From: Bidens hawaiensis
Taxonomy: Eukaryota > Streptophyta > Magnoliopsida > Asterales > Asteraceae
Assembly: GCA_021521415.1 (NCBI GenBank)
Contig: JAIQDT010004976.1
Span: forward strand, 124,001-188,000
Direction of reading: 5' to 3'
Length of the DNA: 64,000 nt
The notes below the pieces were generated by a model, which was not told the origin of the DNA, made no database searches, and saw nothing but the letters and a program-made list of their open reading frames with translations. Positions 1 through 10,441 of this stretch are shown one piece after another. A program made the position numbers and the translations under genes. Position 1 is the first letter of the stretch. Every line of letters begins with the position of its first letter.

Positions 1-1
1 G

Positions 2-247
2 AAGACCATCACGAAAGGTGAAATCTTTACATTTCCAAGAGGCTTAATTCACTTCCAGATAAACAATGGTAAAGTTCCTGCAGCCGTTATTGCTGGCTTC
101 AACAGCCAGTCGCCTGGCACCCAAAGGGTAGCAAACGCGTTGTTCGCCTCGTCTCCAATGGTAAACGATGTTGTGTTGACTAAAGCATTCCAAGTTGGAA
201 ACAAAATGGTGGAGAAAATTAAGTCTAGACTTGCACCTAAGAAGTAA
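2..247 (+). CDS. Germin-like protein, C-terminal part (gene runs off the left edge)
   Basis: Frame 2 is open from the window edge to TAA at 245-247, giving 81 residues. Residues 6-22 match the second conserved cupin (germin) box: G, then FPRGLIHFQ and N. The His of LIHFQ is the fourth metal ligand in germins. It is followed by the germin-like stretch AAVIAGFNSQSPGTQ and a C-terminal helix ending APKK. Germin-like proteins are secreted, apoplastic, Mn-binding beta-barrel hexamers; some are oxalate oxidases or superoxide dismutases, but the fragment cannot say which. The N-terminal signal peptide, first cupin box and other ligands lie outside the window. No stop or frameshift is seen, so this is probably a working host gene, and the only one here. 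Confidence 0.9.
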   Translation, partial: KTITKGEIFTFPRGLIHFQINNGKVPAAVIAGFNSQSPGTQRVANALFASSPMVNDVVLTKAFQVGNKMVEKIKSRLAPKK

Positions 248-1449
248 AATCCAAGTGTTCATTCATGGATTGTTTCGTTGTTTTTCTTTAATCTTTCTGT
301 CTTTTTTTTTTTTCTAATAATGGTTTGTGAAACAACGATGTTATGGGTCCATATGTTTATGTGTTGCCAGTTTTCTGATCTATTAATAATTGTGATTTTT
401 TGCCACTGTTAATGTTTCACTATATCATATATAATTCATGTATCAGGAATCGATTTGGTTTAAAAAAACGATTTGAAACATTTTCATTATCATCTTATTT
501 TTGAGATTGAAAAGTCCAAATATAAGGCTTAAGAGTCAGATGGTCAACACACGCTTTTATTGTGATATCAACTCTATAAGGTGTATGATTATTCTCTTTC
601 AAGGATTTCCGTACGACAATAAAAAGCACCCACAACGGTGGGAAACTTGCTCGTCCGTAGCTTGGCTTGAGCACAGTTAAAAGTGAGAGAGAGAAGAGCG
701 TGGGAGTGAATTCCAAAATATCCCGATTTTAAAGATAAATTAATGGCAGAGCTGACGTCATCTGGATGAGCGTGTGAGCAGGAAAGTTACATATATAAAG
801 AGAAGGAAGAGAGAAGAGGAGAGAGGATGGTGATGGTGGTGATGTGGCGCACTGTGATTTTTTCCACGCATTTGGGTGTTCTAAATTAAAATATGTTTTA
901 ATACTTTTTTCACGCTCAAAGTAATGATAAAATTAGTCGTGATCACGTCTTTTGTGTAACAAAAGTAGAGAAGAGGTTTAAGTAACGGGCGATAAAGGGT
1001 TGATAACTCTCATGACCGACTCACATATATTGATCGTTAGGAACGTGAAAAAAGAGTAAACATAAAGCTAGTCACATTCAAATACGGAGATTTTCCTTAA
1101 AGTTTGCATTATAAGGTATTTCAGAATTGTCATCAACTCATACAATTTATTTGTCTTATTATTTTTCTTAGTTATTGTATTTAATATCTAAATTGACACA
1201 GTTAATTTTAATAAATTATTACTTTTAAAACCATAAAAATATTTCTCATTTGTCATATTGATGGAAATTGCTAGAATTTTCCTGCCAAAGGGAGTTCAAT
1301 GTAGAGATTTTTGCATTCAATAATACATCAATTTTATATCAAGGGTTAATTTTCATAGCTCATCCTTTTATTTCGCTTAAGGCTCGCGTGGCAATTGATA
1401 TATTGCACTTCCCTCCTATGTCAGTTGGTATTATAGTTCTTTAAGATCT
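248..1449. other. Germin-like 3' UTR and intergenic DNA
   Basis: The stretch follows the germin-like stop codon. It is AT-rich, with a T-run at 301-312 and no convincing coding frame. The first 150-200 bases are presumably 3' UTR. At 753-799 there is a promoter-like pair of sites, listed separately. No LTR signature is visible before about 1450. Confidence 0.6.
753..799 (+). promoter_or_regulatory. Promoter-like pair: TGACGTCA and TATATAAA
   Basis: A perfect palindrome TGACGTCA (753-760), the core of as-1/CRE-type plant bZIP sites, is followed 31 bp later by TATATAAA (792-799). A purine-rich GAGAGAAGAGG tract follows, then ATG at 827 with only 20 codons before a stop. The spacing is right for a plant core promoter, but no gene follows, so it may be a relic or a transcript start for a non-coding RNA. 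The match could also be chance. Confidence 0.3.
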
Positions 1450-1752
1450 TGCTGGCAATTATCAGAGGTGCTCAACCAAGTTCTAGATCGATAAGTAAAC
1501 TCGAACTAACGAATAACTCTCATTTATATTAATTAGAAAATATTACTCAAAAAACTTATTACAACTCTTAAATCCTAACTCGGTTTGACTCTAGATGAAC
1601 CCTAACTTGGTTGCGTCTCACCTCTTGACAATCCATAACTTGGTTGCCGTATTTATAATGTTAACTAAACTTAGCTTACAAGAAACCCAATAACCCCTTT
1701 TTAATTCTTGGGTTAGGCCCTACACTCGGGCCAAACAACAATTAAGCCAACA
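1450..1752 (-). repeat. Probable 3' LTR of Copia element C
   Basis: On the minus strand the segment begins TGTTGGC directly after a purine tract and ends near GCCAGCA. It has a TATAAATA box about 95 bp inside (plus-strand 1648-1660) and a length of about 300 bp, typical of Copia LTRs. It holds three short repeats of TAACTTGGTTG type. The low-coordinate end is placed by the TG/CA rule only, and no target duplication could be confirmed because the other end of C is outside the window. Confidence 0.5.
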
Positions 1753-1769
1753 ATCACCCCCCACTTGTT
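1753..1769 (-). other. Polypurine tract of Copia element C
   Basis: The minus strand reads AACAAGTGGGGGGTGAT immediately before the TGTTGGC start of the LTR. A G-run next to a 3' LTR is the expected plus-strand primer of an LTR retrotransposon and fixes the element as minus-oriented. Confidence 0.55.
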
Positions 1770-2099
1770 GTATCCAACTCACCCGACTCACCCCCTAATT
1801 TCCTACTCGAAATTGGCGGGTCTTCAACTTCACCCTTGTCATTCTTTTCTTGATTCTCCCGAGACATTCTTGATCTCTTGTAATGTTCTTTGAGCACCAC
1901 TTGGCTTGAAGTAACACTTGCTTCGTTTGATCATTGCACGTCTTCCCTTGGGCTTGAAGCTCTTTCTTGATCACGTGTTTAAGTTCTTGAACACTTGTCT
2001 TTGGACTTTGAATATTTGAACTTGGATCTTTGAATGGAATTTGACTCGTAACCGGCTTGTCTTTTTTTTAGTCCAATTCTTTGAAGACCCTGTCCTATA
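1770..2099 (-). other. Non-coding 3' part of Copia element C
   Basis: The stretch lies between the decayed gag-pre-integrase block and the polypurine tract. No integrase, RT or RNase H motif is visible in any frame, so the whole downstream pol of C has been deleted or was never present. Confidence 0.4.
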
Positions 2100-2531
2100 A
2101 AATTCTTCATTCTAATGATAGCTTGTTTATCAGGACTTCCTATCTTGAGGCTAATCTTTTACAATCGGTTCTTGGTCCTTGAAAATCTTCATCAAAAGCT
2201 TACCTGTATCATCTTTAATGGTAAGCAAATTATGTTTCATGTGAATCTCGCATCTACTTTCCGTTGCTTGACCAAGACTAATAATATTGCACTGTAGGCT
2301 CGGGATGTAGAATTAAAACTGACCTTTTCCCCTGAATATCAATATAAGTTCATCTCCGAACTTCACATTTCCCGTGACACATACATTTAATTCATAAAAT
2401 ATGATTTATTACCCGTCATGTGATTCGATACTCCGTTGTCGAGATACCAAACACTTTTATCCTTCGGTTCTATTTCAAAACGCTTTGGAATCACACCATC
2501 TTCATTCAGAAAAACCGTTTTCTGATCACCT
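2100..2531 (-). pseudogene. Copia element C: protease/gag-pre-integrase remnant
   Basis: On the minus strand a decayed frame contains SVWYLDNGVSNHMTG (plus 2407-2462). This is the block of Ty1/Copia polyproteins with the D-(S/N)-G protease site followed by NHMTG. Downstream, interrupted by stops, come VTGNVKFGDE-like and SLQCNIISLGQATES-like segments, which fit the gag-pre-integrase region. There are several nonsense changes. The order on the minus strand makes it the continuation of the gag at 49344-50089, now about 46.8 kb away because X and its nest inserted between them. The upstream junction at about 2531 abuts a truncated X LTR. Confidence 0.8.
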
Positions 2532-3606
2532 TTTCTGATCATTCCAAACGGATGTCAAGAACTCCGGTTATGTTAAATTAAACGTTTAAGCGAGTCAGTA
2601 CTGACCAGTATCCGAACAGCGAGCCGGAAGTCGGGTTTTGGTCAGTAGCCTTAATATTTCATTATGAGAATAAAATTTTTCTGGACCGAACATCAGTTCT
2701 GACCAGAAGCATGAGAAAACGAATAGTCAAACTCGTTGACTATTATGCTCTTAAACGGCTTTTGAACAAATTGACCATTCAGCACCCTTCAATCTCAAAT
2801 ATTGATTGAAGGTAATTGACTAGAGAATATGTATGAATGATTTTACAGTTCACAACTTACCCAGAAAGTGAATGATTCAACCAAAAAGTGGAGTCAAAGA
2901 TCGTTGTAATAATGAAGGTCAACCTTCAAAGCTTGATTATTCGAGTATAATGGCTAAAGCGAAGAAGATGATGGAGGACAGAAGAGGGTGACGGCTAGGA
3001 ATGCTTAATTAGGGTTTAGGTAAAGTTTGCGGCAGATAATCTAAGTGTTGTTTATATAGGATACACTAAAACGAACCAAATATGGTTATTTTACTTGTTT
3101 AAGAAACTGAATAAGCTTTTAATGACCAAATCAATATAATGAGTAGTAAAATTCATTCTTGGGCAAGGGGTAATGAACATAGACATGTACTTGGGCTATA
3201 TTACTTTTCTTGGGGCTTAATTCACTCGATATACTCCAAAAATAATCGATTTTTATACCAAAAACCAACTAGGAAAGCTTAACAAACAAATAATCTGCAC
3301 AGCTAAGCCATGGCGGCGCACGGCCACATGGGTGGCTTGACACTGCGCGGCGCCCCGGCACCAAGGGGAAACATTTTTTATTTTTGTCAATATTAGTCCT
3401 TGTATTTCTTAAAATGGTTAAATAATAGAATATTTTAGAGTTAAATTAAGGATTGAACCACTTTAAGAACATTAGGGGTATAAAATGTAAAATACAACTC
3501 TTAAATACTCATAAAAGCATGATAATATTATGATAAAGATCCGAATGATGTTCGCAAATCGATAAAACGAACACAAATACGAATATGGAAAACCCGAAAT
3601 GTTACG
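2532..3606 (-). repeat. X 3' LTR, truncated
   Basis: It matches 48268-49343 throughout, for example the segments around CATTCCAAACGGATGTC and TTAAACGTTTAAGCGAGTC. It lacks the first about 530 bp (plus-strand order) present at 47741-48268, including the TGTCACACCCC end. The high end reads GTTACG where the other copy has GTTACA. The truncation point abuts the Copia C protease block; both sides share ATCATTCC, so a microhomology-mediated deletion is likely. Confidence 0.85.
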
Positions 3607-3645
3607 GTATCCCCTATTTTTGGGAATTTCGTCCCGAAATTAGAG
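3607..3645 (-). other. X polypurine tract region
   Basis: The minus strand reads GGACGAAATTCCC followed by AAAAATAGGGGATAC right before the LTR. The same GGGAATTTCGTCCCGAAATT block (plus strand) recurs at 52111-52130 next to the W LTR, which supports it as the conserved 3' end of this family. Confidence 0.6.
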
Positions 3646-4253
3646 AATTAACTGTAGCGAACAGAAGAGGATATTTCTCTTTCATTTGATCTTCACATTC
3701 CCACGTAAACTCGGCTCCTTGCTTTGATTCCCAACGAACTTTAACCAACGGTATGTGACTACGTTTAGTGACTTTATCCTTGTAGTCCATGATCTCAACA
3801 GGTCTTTCAAAGAAATGCATGGTCTCAACAATACGAACTTCGTCGAGAGGTATTTGAAAATTACCCTTGGCAAGACACTTCTTCAAATTCTGCATGGACC
3901 ACCGGATGAACATTTGAGAGTTCAGAAGGAAGTTTAAGCTTATAAGCCATGGGACCAACACGATCAAGGATTTCAAAAGGACCAACGAAACGAGGAGATA
4001 ACTTTCCTTTCTTCTCAAATATAACTACTCCTTTCCATGGTGATACTTTCAAAAGAACACGATCACCAACATTGAATTCCAATGGTTTCCTTTGCTTATC
4101 CACATAACTCTTTTGATAACAACGAGCAGCAAGTAAATTCTGACAAATTTGAGCAATACGATAAGTCGTTTCTTGAACTAATTCAGGACCAGTAATTTGA
4201 GACTCTCCAACTTCGTTCCAACAAATCATAGAACGAAATTTGTGACCATAAAG
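3614..4253 (-). pseudogene. X integrase C-terminus and chromodomain
   Basis: The minus strand encodes LYGHKFRS, ICWNEVGES, then the integrase GPY-type module (VGDRVLLKVSPWKG, GKLSPRFVGPFEI, YKLKLP). After a frameshift near 3900 it continues with NLKKCLA, PLDEV and a chromodomain-like tail (VEIMDY, VKVRWESKQGAEFTWECEDQMKEKYP). Chromodomains direct integration towards marked heterochromatin. The catalytic core lies on the far side of the Y insertion, and about 100 codons with the second Asp and the Glu of DDE are missing. Confidence 0.88.
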
Positions 4254-4506
4254 TGAAAGGCCCCGATCCCGGTGCCCTACGTTGGATGTTGGATTTACTC
4301 ATAAACACAGCTCTAAATATCAGAGTGAAATAAAACTTTCGCGGAATAACTCAAAACATCAATAAGTATGTTACAAAACAACACATCTTTTCTTAAACAT
4401 AACATAAAAGTTTCATAATCTTTCTTCTCAAGATGCCAGCCTTCCAGTCCCTACCATGTGTCATCCTCAAGCTAGCTCCTTTAATCTATTTGCATGCGTG
4501 CATACT

Positions 4507-4530
4507 AAAAGTCAGCTGCGCTGACTGACT
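4507..4530 (-). other. Conserved LTR hairpin motif, Y copy
   Basis: GTCAGC-TGC-GCTGAC is a perfect 6-bp stem. Its minus strand has the same order of pieces (CAGTCAGC, GCTGACTTT, TGCA) as the hairpin in S1, S2, S4, T1 and T2, although the rest of the LTRs hardly align. The second Y LTR has a deletion here (near 10330) and lacks it. Confidence 0.5.
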
Positions 4531-4686
4531 TCTAGTTAATTAACATACATTACATTCACTTACTTACTAATACGCGTGCGGAGATACGTATTAATATGTA
4601 CCTGTTCATTTATCATTTAAACATACATACATAAATACATGCATGCATGCATACATACATACATACATTCGTTCATACTTCGTACT

Positions 4687-4852
4687 GTCTACATACCTTG
4701 GATATTATAAGGGTCCGGTCCCTACATACATCGGATATTATAAAGGTCCAGTCCCTACATACCTTAGATATTATAAGGGTCCAGTCCCTCCATACCTTGG
4801 ATATTATAAGGGTCCAGTCCCTACATACCTCGATTATTATTAGGGCCCGGTG
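4687..4852 (-). repeat. 33-bp tandem array, 5 units (Y 3' LTR)
   Basis: Units of the form CTACATACCTTGGATATTAT followed by AAGGGTCCGGTCC repeat five times, the last diverged. Because 33 is a multiple of three, all frames stay open and give spurious repeat peptides on both strands. The Y 5' LTR has six units (28308-28505). Confidence 0.9.
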
Positions 4853-5920
4853 CCCTTTAACATACCATACAATCCTACTTTCGTTACATTTCCTTTCTAC
4901 TTCCTTCAATCATAACTAATACAACAACTACGTGCATACGAGTTAATAAATCCATATCATTCACATTCATACGCAAACATATATCTAATGTGCACTTACC
5001 ATTTAAGGTAAGTGTATTAATCTAACACATCGTAGTATGCACACAGCCCCAAAAATATAACACATAAAAGGGGCTAGAACTCACCTGGATGTTGTTCCTC
5101 TCAGCGTTAATTGTAACACTTCTCCTTAGTTACCCACGTCTATCTGTTTAATAATTTATAGTATTAATTAAATATTTCTAACCCTGTCATTCTTCTAGGT
5201 TAGTGAAGTTCCTAACGAATCGCATCGCATGGGAAAACAAATCGTATGGAAACCATTCTCATGAAAAAAATTCTCCTGGAAACCATTCGGTTTCTCATGG
5301 AAACCATTCTCATGGAAGCCATTCTCATGGAAACCATTCTAAAGCCATATTCCTCCAAGGTCCTTAATTAAGACCCGATTTTACCCTTTTTATGGGTTTT
5401 GAGTCATACCAACTTTGTATACCCGTCCTTGTAACGAACCGAAAGCTACTCGTTTTACCCAAACTGAACCAACTAACCCATTTACTAAGGGTCCTGCCAG
5501 GGACACCCCCACAACGCAGTAATATGCGGCGTATAGGGCTATACGCGGCGTATTAGTGGGTTTTTCTAGAAAAGCCCACCAAATTTGTCTTATTATGTTT
5601 TTTTGTCTGAATATCAGAGCTATACGCCGCCTCTGATATTTATTTAATTTATTATTTGTTATTATTATTGTTATTATTATTATTATTACTGTTATTATTA
5701 TTCGACTCCCTGTTCAAATTCTGGTCAGTACCAGCTCGCTTAAACGTTTAATTTAACATAACCGGGGTTTTAAACATCTGTTTGGATCGATTACGACGGC
5801 ATTAAGTTCGTTTTTACTTATATTAACATATCTCAAGGGTTTCAAGTTCTGATTATTATCTCGTTCGACGCATTAGTGGATGATTCGTTTATAATCGTAG
5901 TTTGTTTGTTATAATTATTA

Positions 5921-6127
5921 ATCACTTGCCTTCCATCTAAGGTGAGTTTTGTCATTCCCCTATTTTACTAGGTTTTCTAAATGTTTTTGGGACATATGCA
6001 TATTTCATAATATATATATATAATATATATATATATATTATGAAATATGCATATGTCTCAAAAACATTTAGAAAACCGAGTAAAATAGGGGAATGACAAA
6101 ACTCACCTTAGATGGAAGGCAAGTGAT
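5921..6127. repeat. Large inverted repeat (about 104-bp arms)
   Basis: The left arm starts ATCACTTGCCTTCCATCTAA and the right arm ends with its exact reverse complement. I see two mismatches (near 5974/6074 and 5992/6056), and the centre near 6024 is TA repeats. The arms resemble the LTR of the X/W family (compare 48098-48130 and 51000-51050). To the left, 5712-5920 continues as X-like LTR in plus orientation. The right arm stops at 6127 and is followed by a second copy of AAAATAGGGGAATGACAAAA (6082-6101 and 6129-6148). Confidence 0.85.
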
Positions 6128-6560
6128 AAAAATAGGGGAATGACAAAAATCAACCACCACCGTCGTCAGAAATCTTCATTTTCCACTGTTACGGTTTTGC
6201 TGATAAAAACCAGACTTCCCAACCTCTGATCGAAGTTCCATCCAATGGAAATCTTCATTTATATTCTATGAATACTCAGTTAAAATTTGAGACCGATCCG
6301 ACAGTTAGATCTCCGGGAATCGTCGAATCTTTGTGGGTTGCTCTCTCAAAAACGGGAATTTGGTGAAGAAGGAGGTTGGAGGTGATGAGGATTATAAAAT
6401 GAGATGGTGGCTATATTCATAGGAAGGGGGTAGGGTTTCATGTTTAACTTTTCATCTAATGACACTTAATCCCCTCATACTTTACATAATTGCACTTATA
6501 CTATCCTAATTCATTTAAACTTGATTATTTTAAATACCTCATGAAACTTGGGATGCTACA

Positions 6561-7835
6561 AGTCTACCCACCTTATAAAAGGTTTCGTCCTAGAAACCTT
6601 CTTAGTCTTTATGAAGGAATACTTTCTGTATTCACATCCTTTTTTGAATAGTCTTAGCTTTCTGACTAACCGGTTTATCCTTTGTCTCACAATCATCGAG
6701 TGATGCTCATGAGTTTTAGCAGTCTTTGGTAGCTTGTCCATGAAGTCCTTGATGGTATACTTCCTTATCCTGACTTAGCAAGTCCGCGTCATTTCCTTAA
6801 GCATGCTTTTCTTGCTTTCCTTTCACATAGAAACACTACACTTACTATCACAACACTTGGCACTGAATGACCCTTCTGTCCAATCACATCCTTTAGCAAT
6901 TATACTGATTTGCAATACGCTCAAAACATATTAATTCCATAAAAGGAAACCTTTTCAGATTCTCCTTAAGGATTTCCCCCTGAAATCCCCTTGTCTATTC
7001 CTTAAGATAGAATACCTCATGCAATCCTTGAGCACAATCGTGACATAACTTGGACGGTGAACTTCTTAAATCACCATTAAATCTCCTTCCATTTGTAGCT
7101 CATTACTAAGACATAGGGTTCATGAGTTATAGCTTTCCAAGGTAGCTTGATCATGAAGTCCATGTTGATGCATCTCCCGTTTCTTGACTAGTCAAGTCTC
7201 ATCTTGTCATATGAATCCATTGTTGTCTTCCACTGCATATCAGGTTGCCTAGATATAAGATTAATATCTATCTAACCCAACTTCCTTTCCGAGCATTTCC
7301 TGACCTTTATATGGACATTTATAATACTATTATATCGTTACCCTTCTAGATAACTTCCTGCTCATGATCACATGATTATCAGTCACAACACTAATCATTC
7401 GTTTTAAGACTCAATTCATATAAACATAAGTCTAAACCATCTCTACGCCTTCCTTGCATGTCCTTCCGTCTTCAGTCCTTACTTATTGCATCCTTTTGAT
7501 GTGTTACTACCGGTTCCACCTTCGTGACACTTGCGGTTGTCCTTATCCACATAATCAAGGTATCTTGTCCTCCCATAACGTTGCATACCATGAACTCATC
7601 TTTACTTGACTTATACTTAGAGGTTTTACCTTCATCAGTATCCGCCTTTATTTTAATCAATCTCTTTCCTTTAGAAACCTCGATGTAAGCCGATTATCTA
7701 GACTTATGAGCTTATCTAGGATCTGGCCCTGAAGATCTCCATGACGAGGAATCCTCGACGACCAAATCTAATTTTTCACATCTTAAGTATTATCTTCCAT
7801 ATCTTGCTACAATCTGAAATTCAATCCTTTTTCAT
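6561..7835 (-). pseudogene. Y integrase region, badly decayed
   Basis: The minus strand ends with GGACGAAACC and a purine tract before the LTR, the usual 3' end of a gypsy polyprotein. Only short open pieces remain (6556-6741, 7472-7660), without recognisable zinc-finger or DDE motifs. It is assigned by position between the RNase H remnant and the 3' LTR. Confidence 0.45.
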
Positions 7836-8900
7836 CTAGCTTTCATCCTTTATAACCTCTAACTGCGCCTCGGGGATCTCACTCATGAAATCCGAAGTGC
7901 TAACTAATTTATAAGACATAATTGTCGTGATAACTTCTTCACCTTTATGGCTTACTACGTTAACGACCACATTGACCTCACTAGGATAATACTTGATTTC
8001 ACAATCAAAATCCTTTATTAACCCTAACAATCTTCTTTGCCTCCTATTCAGTTCTTGCTGCTTGGAGAAGTATTTCAAACTCTTATGATTAGTATAGATG
8101 GTACACTTTGAAAACTTAACATACAGTTTCTCTTTCTTTATGTCTCACACTTTTCTCAAGTGACCACCATGGTCGGACTTATTCATTGAATAAATCAACA
8201 TTATCGTCAGTGAGGTCAACGACAGATTTGTCCAACGTCGGATGACATGCCTTATTCATCATAACCATAAACGCTGCTAGAGCATTGGCCAATCTAAACG
8301 TCATCACACTTGTATGTCCATATCACGTCCGAAATGCTATCATAGGGATGCCTGCCTCTTTTACTTTAAACTGATGATCACCAAATCTGAGATCTGTTCG
8401 GAAGAACCAACTAGCATCTTTCAACAAATCAAACAGATCCTCAATCTATGGCCACGGATATCTATTCTTCACCATGAGCTTATCCACTTGCGGTTATCTA
8501 TACGCATTCTCATTCTTCCGTCTTTCTTCTTCACGAACATCACCGGTGCACCCCACCGGGAAAACACTCGGTCTTATAAACCTTTATCGACGAATTCTCG
8601 AAGTTTGGACATTAACTCTTTCATCTCGGATGGCACTAGACGGTAAGGCACTTTCACGACGGGCTGTGCTACTGGTATTAGCTTAATATGAAATTCTACC
8701 TCTCCTTCCGGTGGTAACCCCGGAAGGTACTCTGGGAACACTTTTGGATAGTCACGAACTACAGGAACATCCTTCAATCCTTTTGTCTCGGCCGTAACTT
8801 TGACAATATACGTCAGGTAGGCACTGCACCCTCGCCTTATCAAACCCTCAGATTTTATCACCGAAATGATGTTAACCCCAAACTTTCTCTATCACCGTAT
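7836..8900 (-). pseudogene. Y protease/RT/RNase H remnant
   Basis: The minus strand shows the PR-RT linker (VPVVRDYPKVFPEYLPGLPP, EVEFHIKLIP, PYRLVPSEMKELMSKLREF), then broken RT ([30 protein letters not shown]). Then comes an RNase H end (NHKSLKYFSKQQELNRRQRR, LIKDFDCEIKYYP). The thumb and early RNase H are missing because RT passes directly into the HKSLKYF block. Many stops. It has the same domain order as T1 and T2, so Y is a chromovirus-like gypsy element. Confidence 0.8.
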
Positions 8901-10068
8901 ACTGTCGCCGTACCACCATCCAAAGATTTTAATCTTACCAACTCATTCTTACAGACTATTTGAGCCTCAAACTCAGACAGCTTCCATTCCCAAACTATGT
9001 CGAACCCTCATAAGACCATAACATAAAGAGTAGCAGGGAAACCGCGTCCCTCTAGTTCTATCTAATAGTTTTTAACCGTTCACTAGATTTTAACTAAAGT
9101 ATCGCTAGTGGTTTCTTCATAACAGTCTTACGTACACAACTACATTCTTCCTAGTGTTCTTCTTTCACACTCGCTACACCACGTAGCCTCATCCTTTCAT
9201 GCCTTTTCAATTAGGATTCCTTGATAGTCACCAGTAATTCTCGATCATCTCTAATTTCTCAACATTCGCTTTATCACTCACGATCCCAACAAGTTCCCTC
9301 ACAGAGTTAACTATTGCAGGTACACTACGTGTTTTAACTCATTTCATTTGACCTATCTCTGTTTCTTTCATGTTTCTTCCACTTGGATTCCTAATCTGGG
9401 TAGCCTTTAATGCTTCAATGAGCTTTGTTGGCATTGGAATGTGAAACAAGTGAGAAACTCCCTTAGTGTAGTTGACTACAAGCTCCAAGTGTGATCCTTC
9501 CTCATTACTTCCTTCGGTTGGAATCCTACTGCTTTCGTATTTCTTGTGGTCACACATTTCTTTAAAAAGGTGTCAAATTGGTACGTGTCCTATCACAGCA
9601 TCTGGTACGATGTCCTCGTGCTCGTCTCTTTGCAACATTCGTCCTATTTTTTCTCTAATGACAGTGGCCAAGTGTAATTAACTCTTTTCATTACTCCACA
9701 AGTCCTGCATACTTCCCTTTATGATTTCACTTGTGCTAGTTTCTACTACTCAATCATGCAAACATACAAATAACCTACATTCTTATCCCTAGCAATTAAT
9801 CTAGCATACACACCTTAATCTCTAGCAATTGAGGTAACATACACACATTCTTATCTAGCAATTTAAGCTAGCATTTATACTCTATTCTACTTTCATTTAA
9901 CATGCATATATTAAATCTTTACGTGAACTCAATCATATACTTTACGGTTCTTGAGCTTGCTTGAGTGACACATGGCTTTCTTGAACTGGCATCTTTTTTC
10001 TTTTCTTCTTTAAGTCCCATTCTCTGTTTGAGTCTAAGCAGATAGGATGCTTATTTCTCTCGAACTTA
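8901..10068 (-). pseudogene. Y gag and leader, unrecognisable
   Basis: By position this should hold gag and leader. I see only short open pieces (for example 9339-9557) with no zinc knuckle. A short repeat of TCTAGCAATT/ACATACAC type occurs at 9760-9870. Nothing else is supported. Confidence 0.35.
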
Positions 10069-10084
10069 TGCTCTCATACCAACA
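10069..10084 (-). other. Y primer binding site
   Basis: The minus strand reads TTGGTATGAGAGC immediately after the LTR end (CCTTTCA). This is one change from TGGTATCAGAGC, the site complementary to the 3' end of initiator Met tRNA used by most plant gypsy elements. Confidence 0.7.
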
Positions 10085-10441
10085 TGAAAGGCCCCGGTCC
10101 CGGTGCCCTACATTGGATGTTGGATTTACTCATAAGCACAGTTCTAAATATCAGAGTGAAATAAAACTTTCGCAGAATAACTCAAAAAATCAATAAATAT
10201 GTTACAGAACAACACATCTTGTTTTAAACATAACATAAAAGTTTCATAATCTTTCTTCTCAAGATCCCAGCCTTCCAATCCCTACCATGTGTCATCCTCA
10301 AGCCAGATCCTTTGATCTATTTACCTACCATGTGAGTTCTAGTTAATTAACATACATTACATTCACTTAGTTACTAATACGCGTCCGGAGATATGTATTA
10401 ATACTTACCTGTTCATCTATCATTTAAACATGCATACATAC
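10085..10441 (-). repeat. Y 5' LTR, part 1
   Basis: It aligns with 4254-4640 (GGCCCCGGTCCCGGTGCCCT and following). It is interrupted by Z after the CATAC target; the remainder is at 28211-28656. Confidence 0.85.

Larger units (their letters stand above)
4254..6560 (-). repeat. Y 3' LTR (about 2.3 kb)
   Basis: In plus orientation it runs from TGAAAGGCCCC to GGATGCTACA. On the minus strand it follows a purine tract (AAGGTGGGTAGACT). The segment contains CATA microsatellite (4620-4670), a 33-bp tandem array, short ACCATTCTCATGGAA repeats (5250-5345), an ATT/GTT microsatellite (5650-5700) and a large inverted repeat (5921-6127). It has no coding content. Confidence 0.75.

Noticed and set aside
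4620..4670. Regularly spaced CATA repeats considered as a CRISPR-like or satellite array
   Set aside because: Simple microsatellite in an LTR; no spacers, and the organism is a plant.
4643..4919. Repeat peptides YLGYYKGPVPT and similar (also 28155-28490)
   Set aside because: The 33-bp LTR unit is a multiple of three, so every frame stays open; not a gene.
8314..8686. Plus-strand frames of 70-110 codons
   Set aside because: They overlap the minus-strand RT remnant of Y and show no motif.
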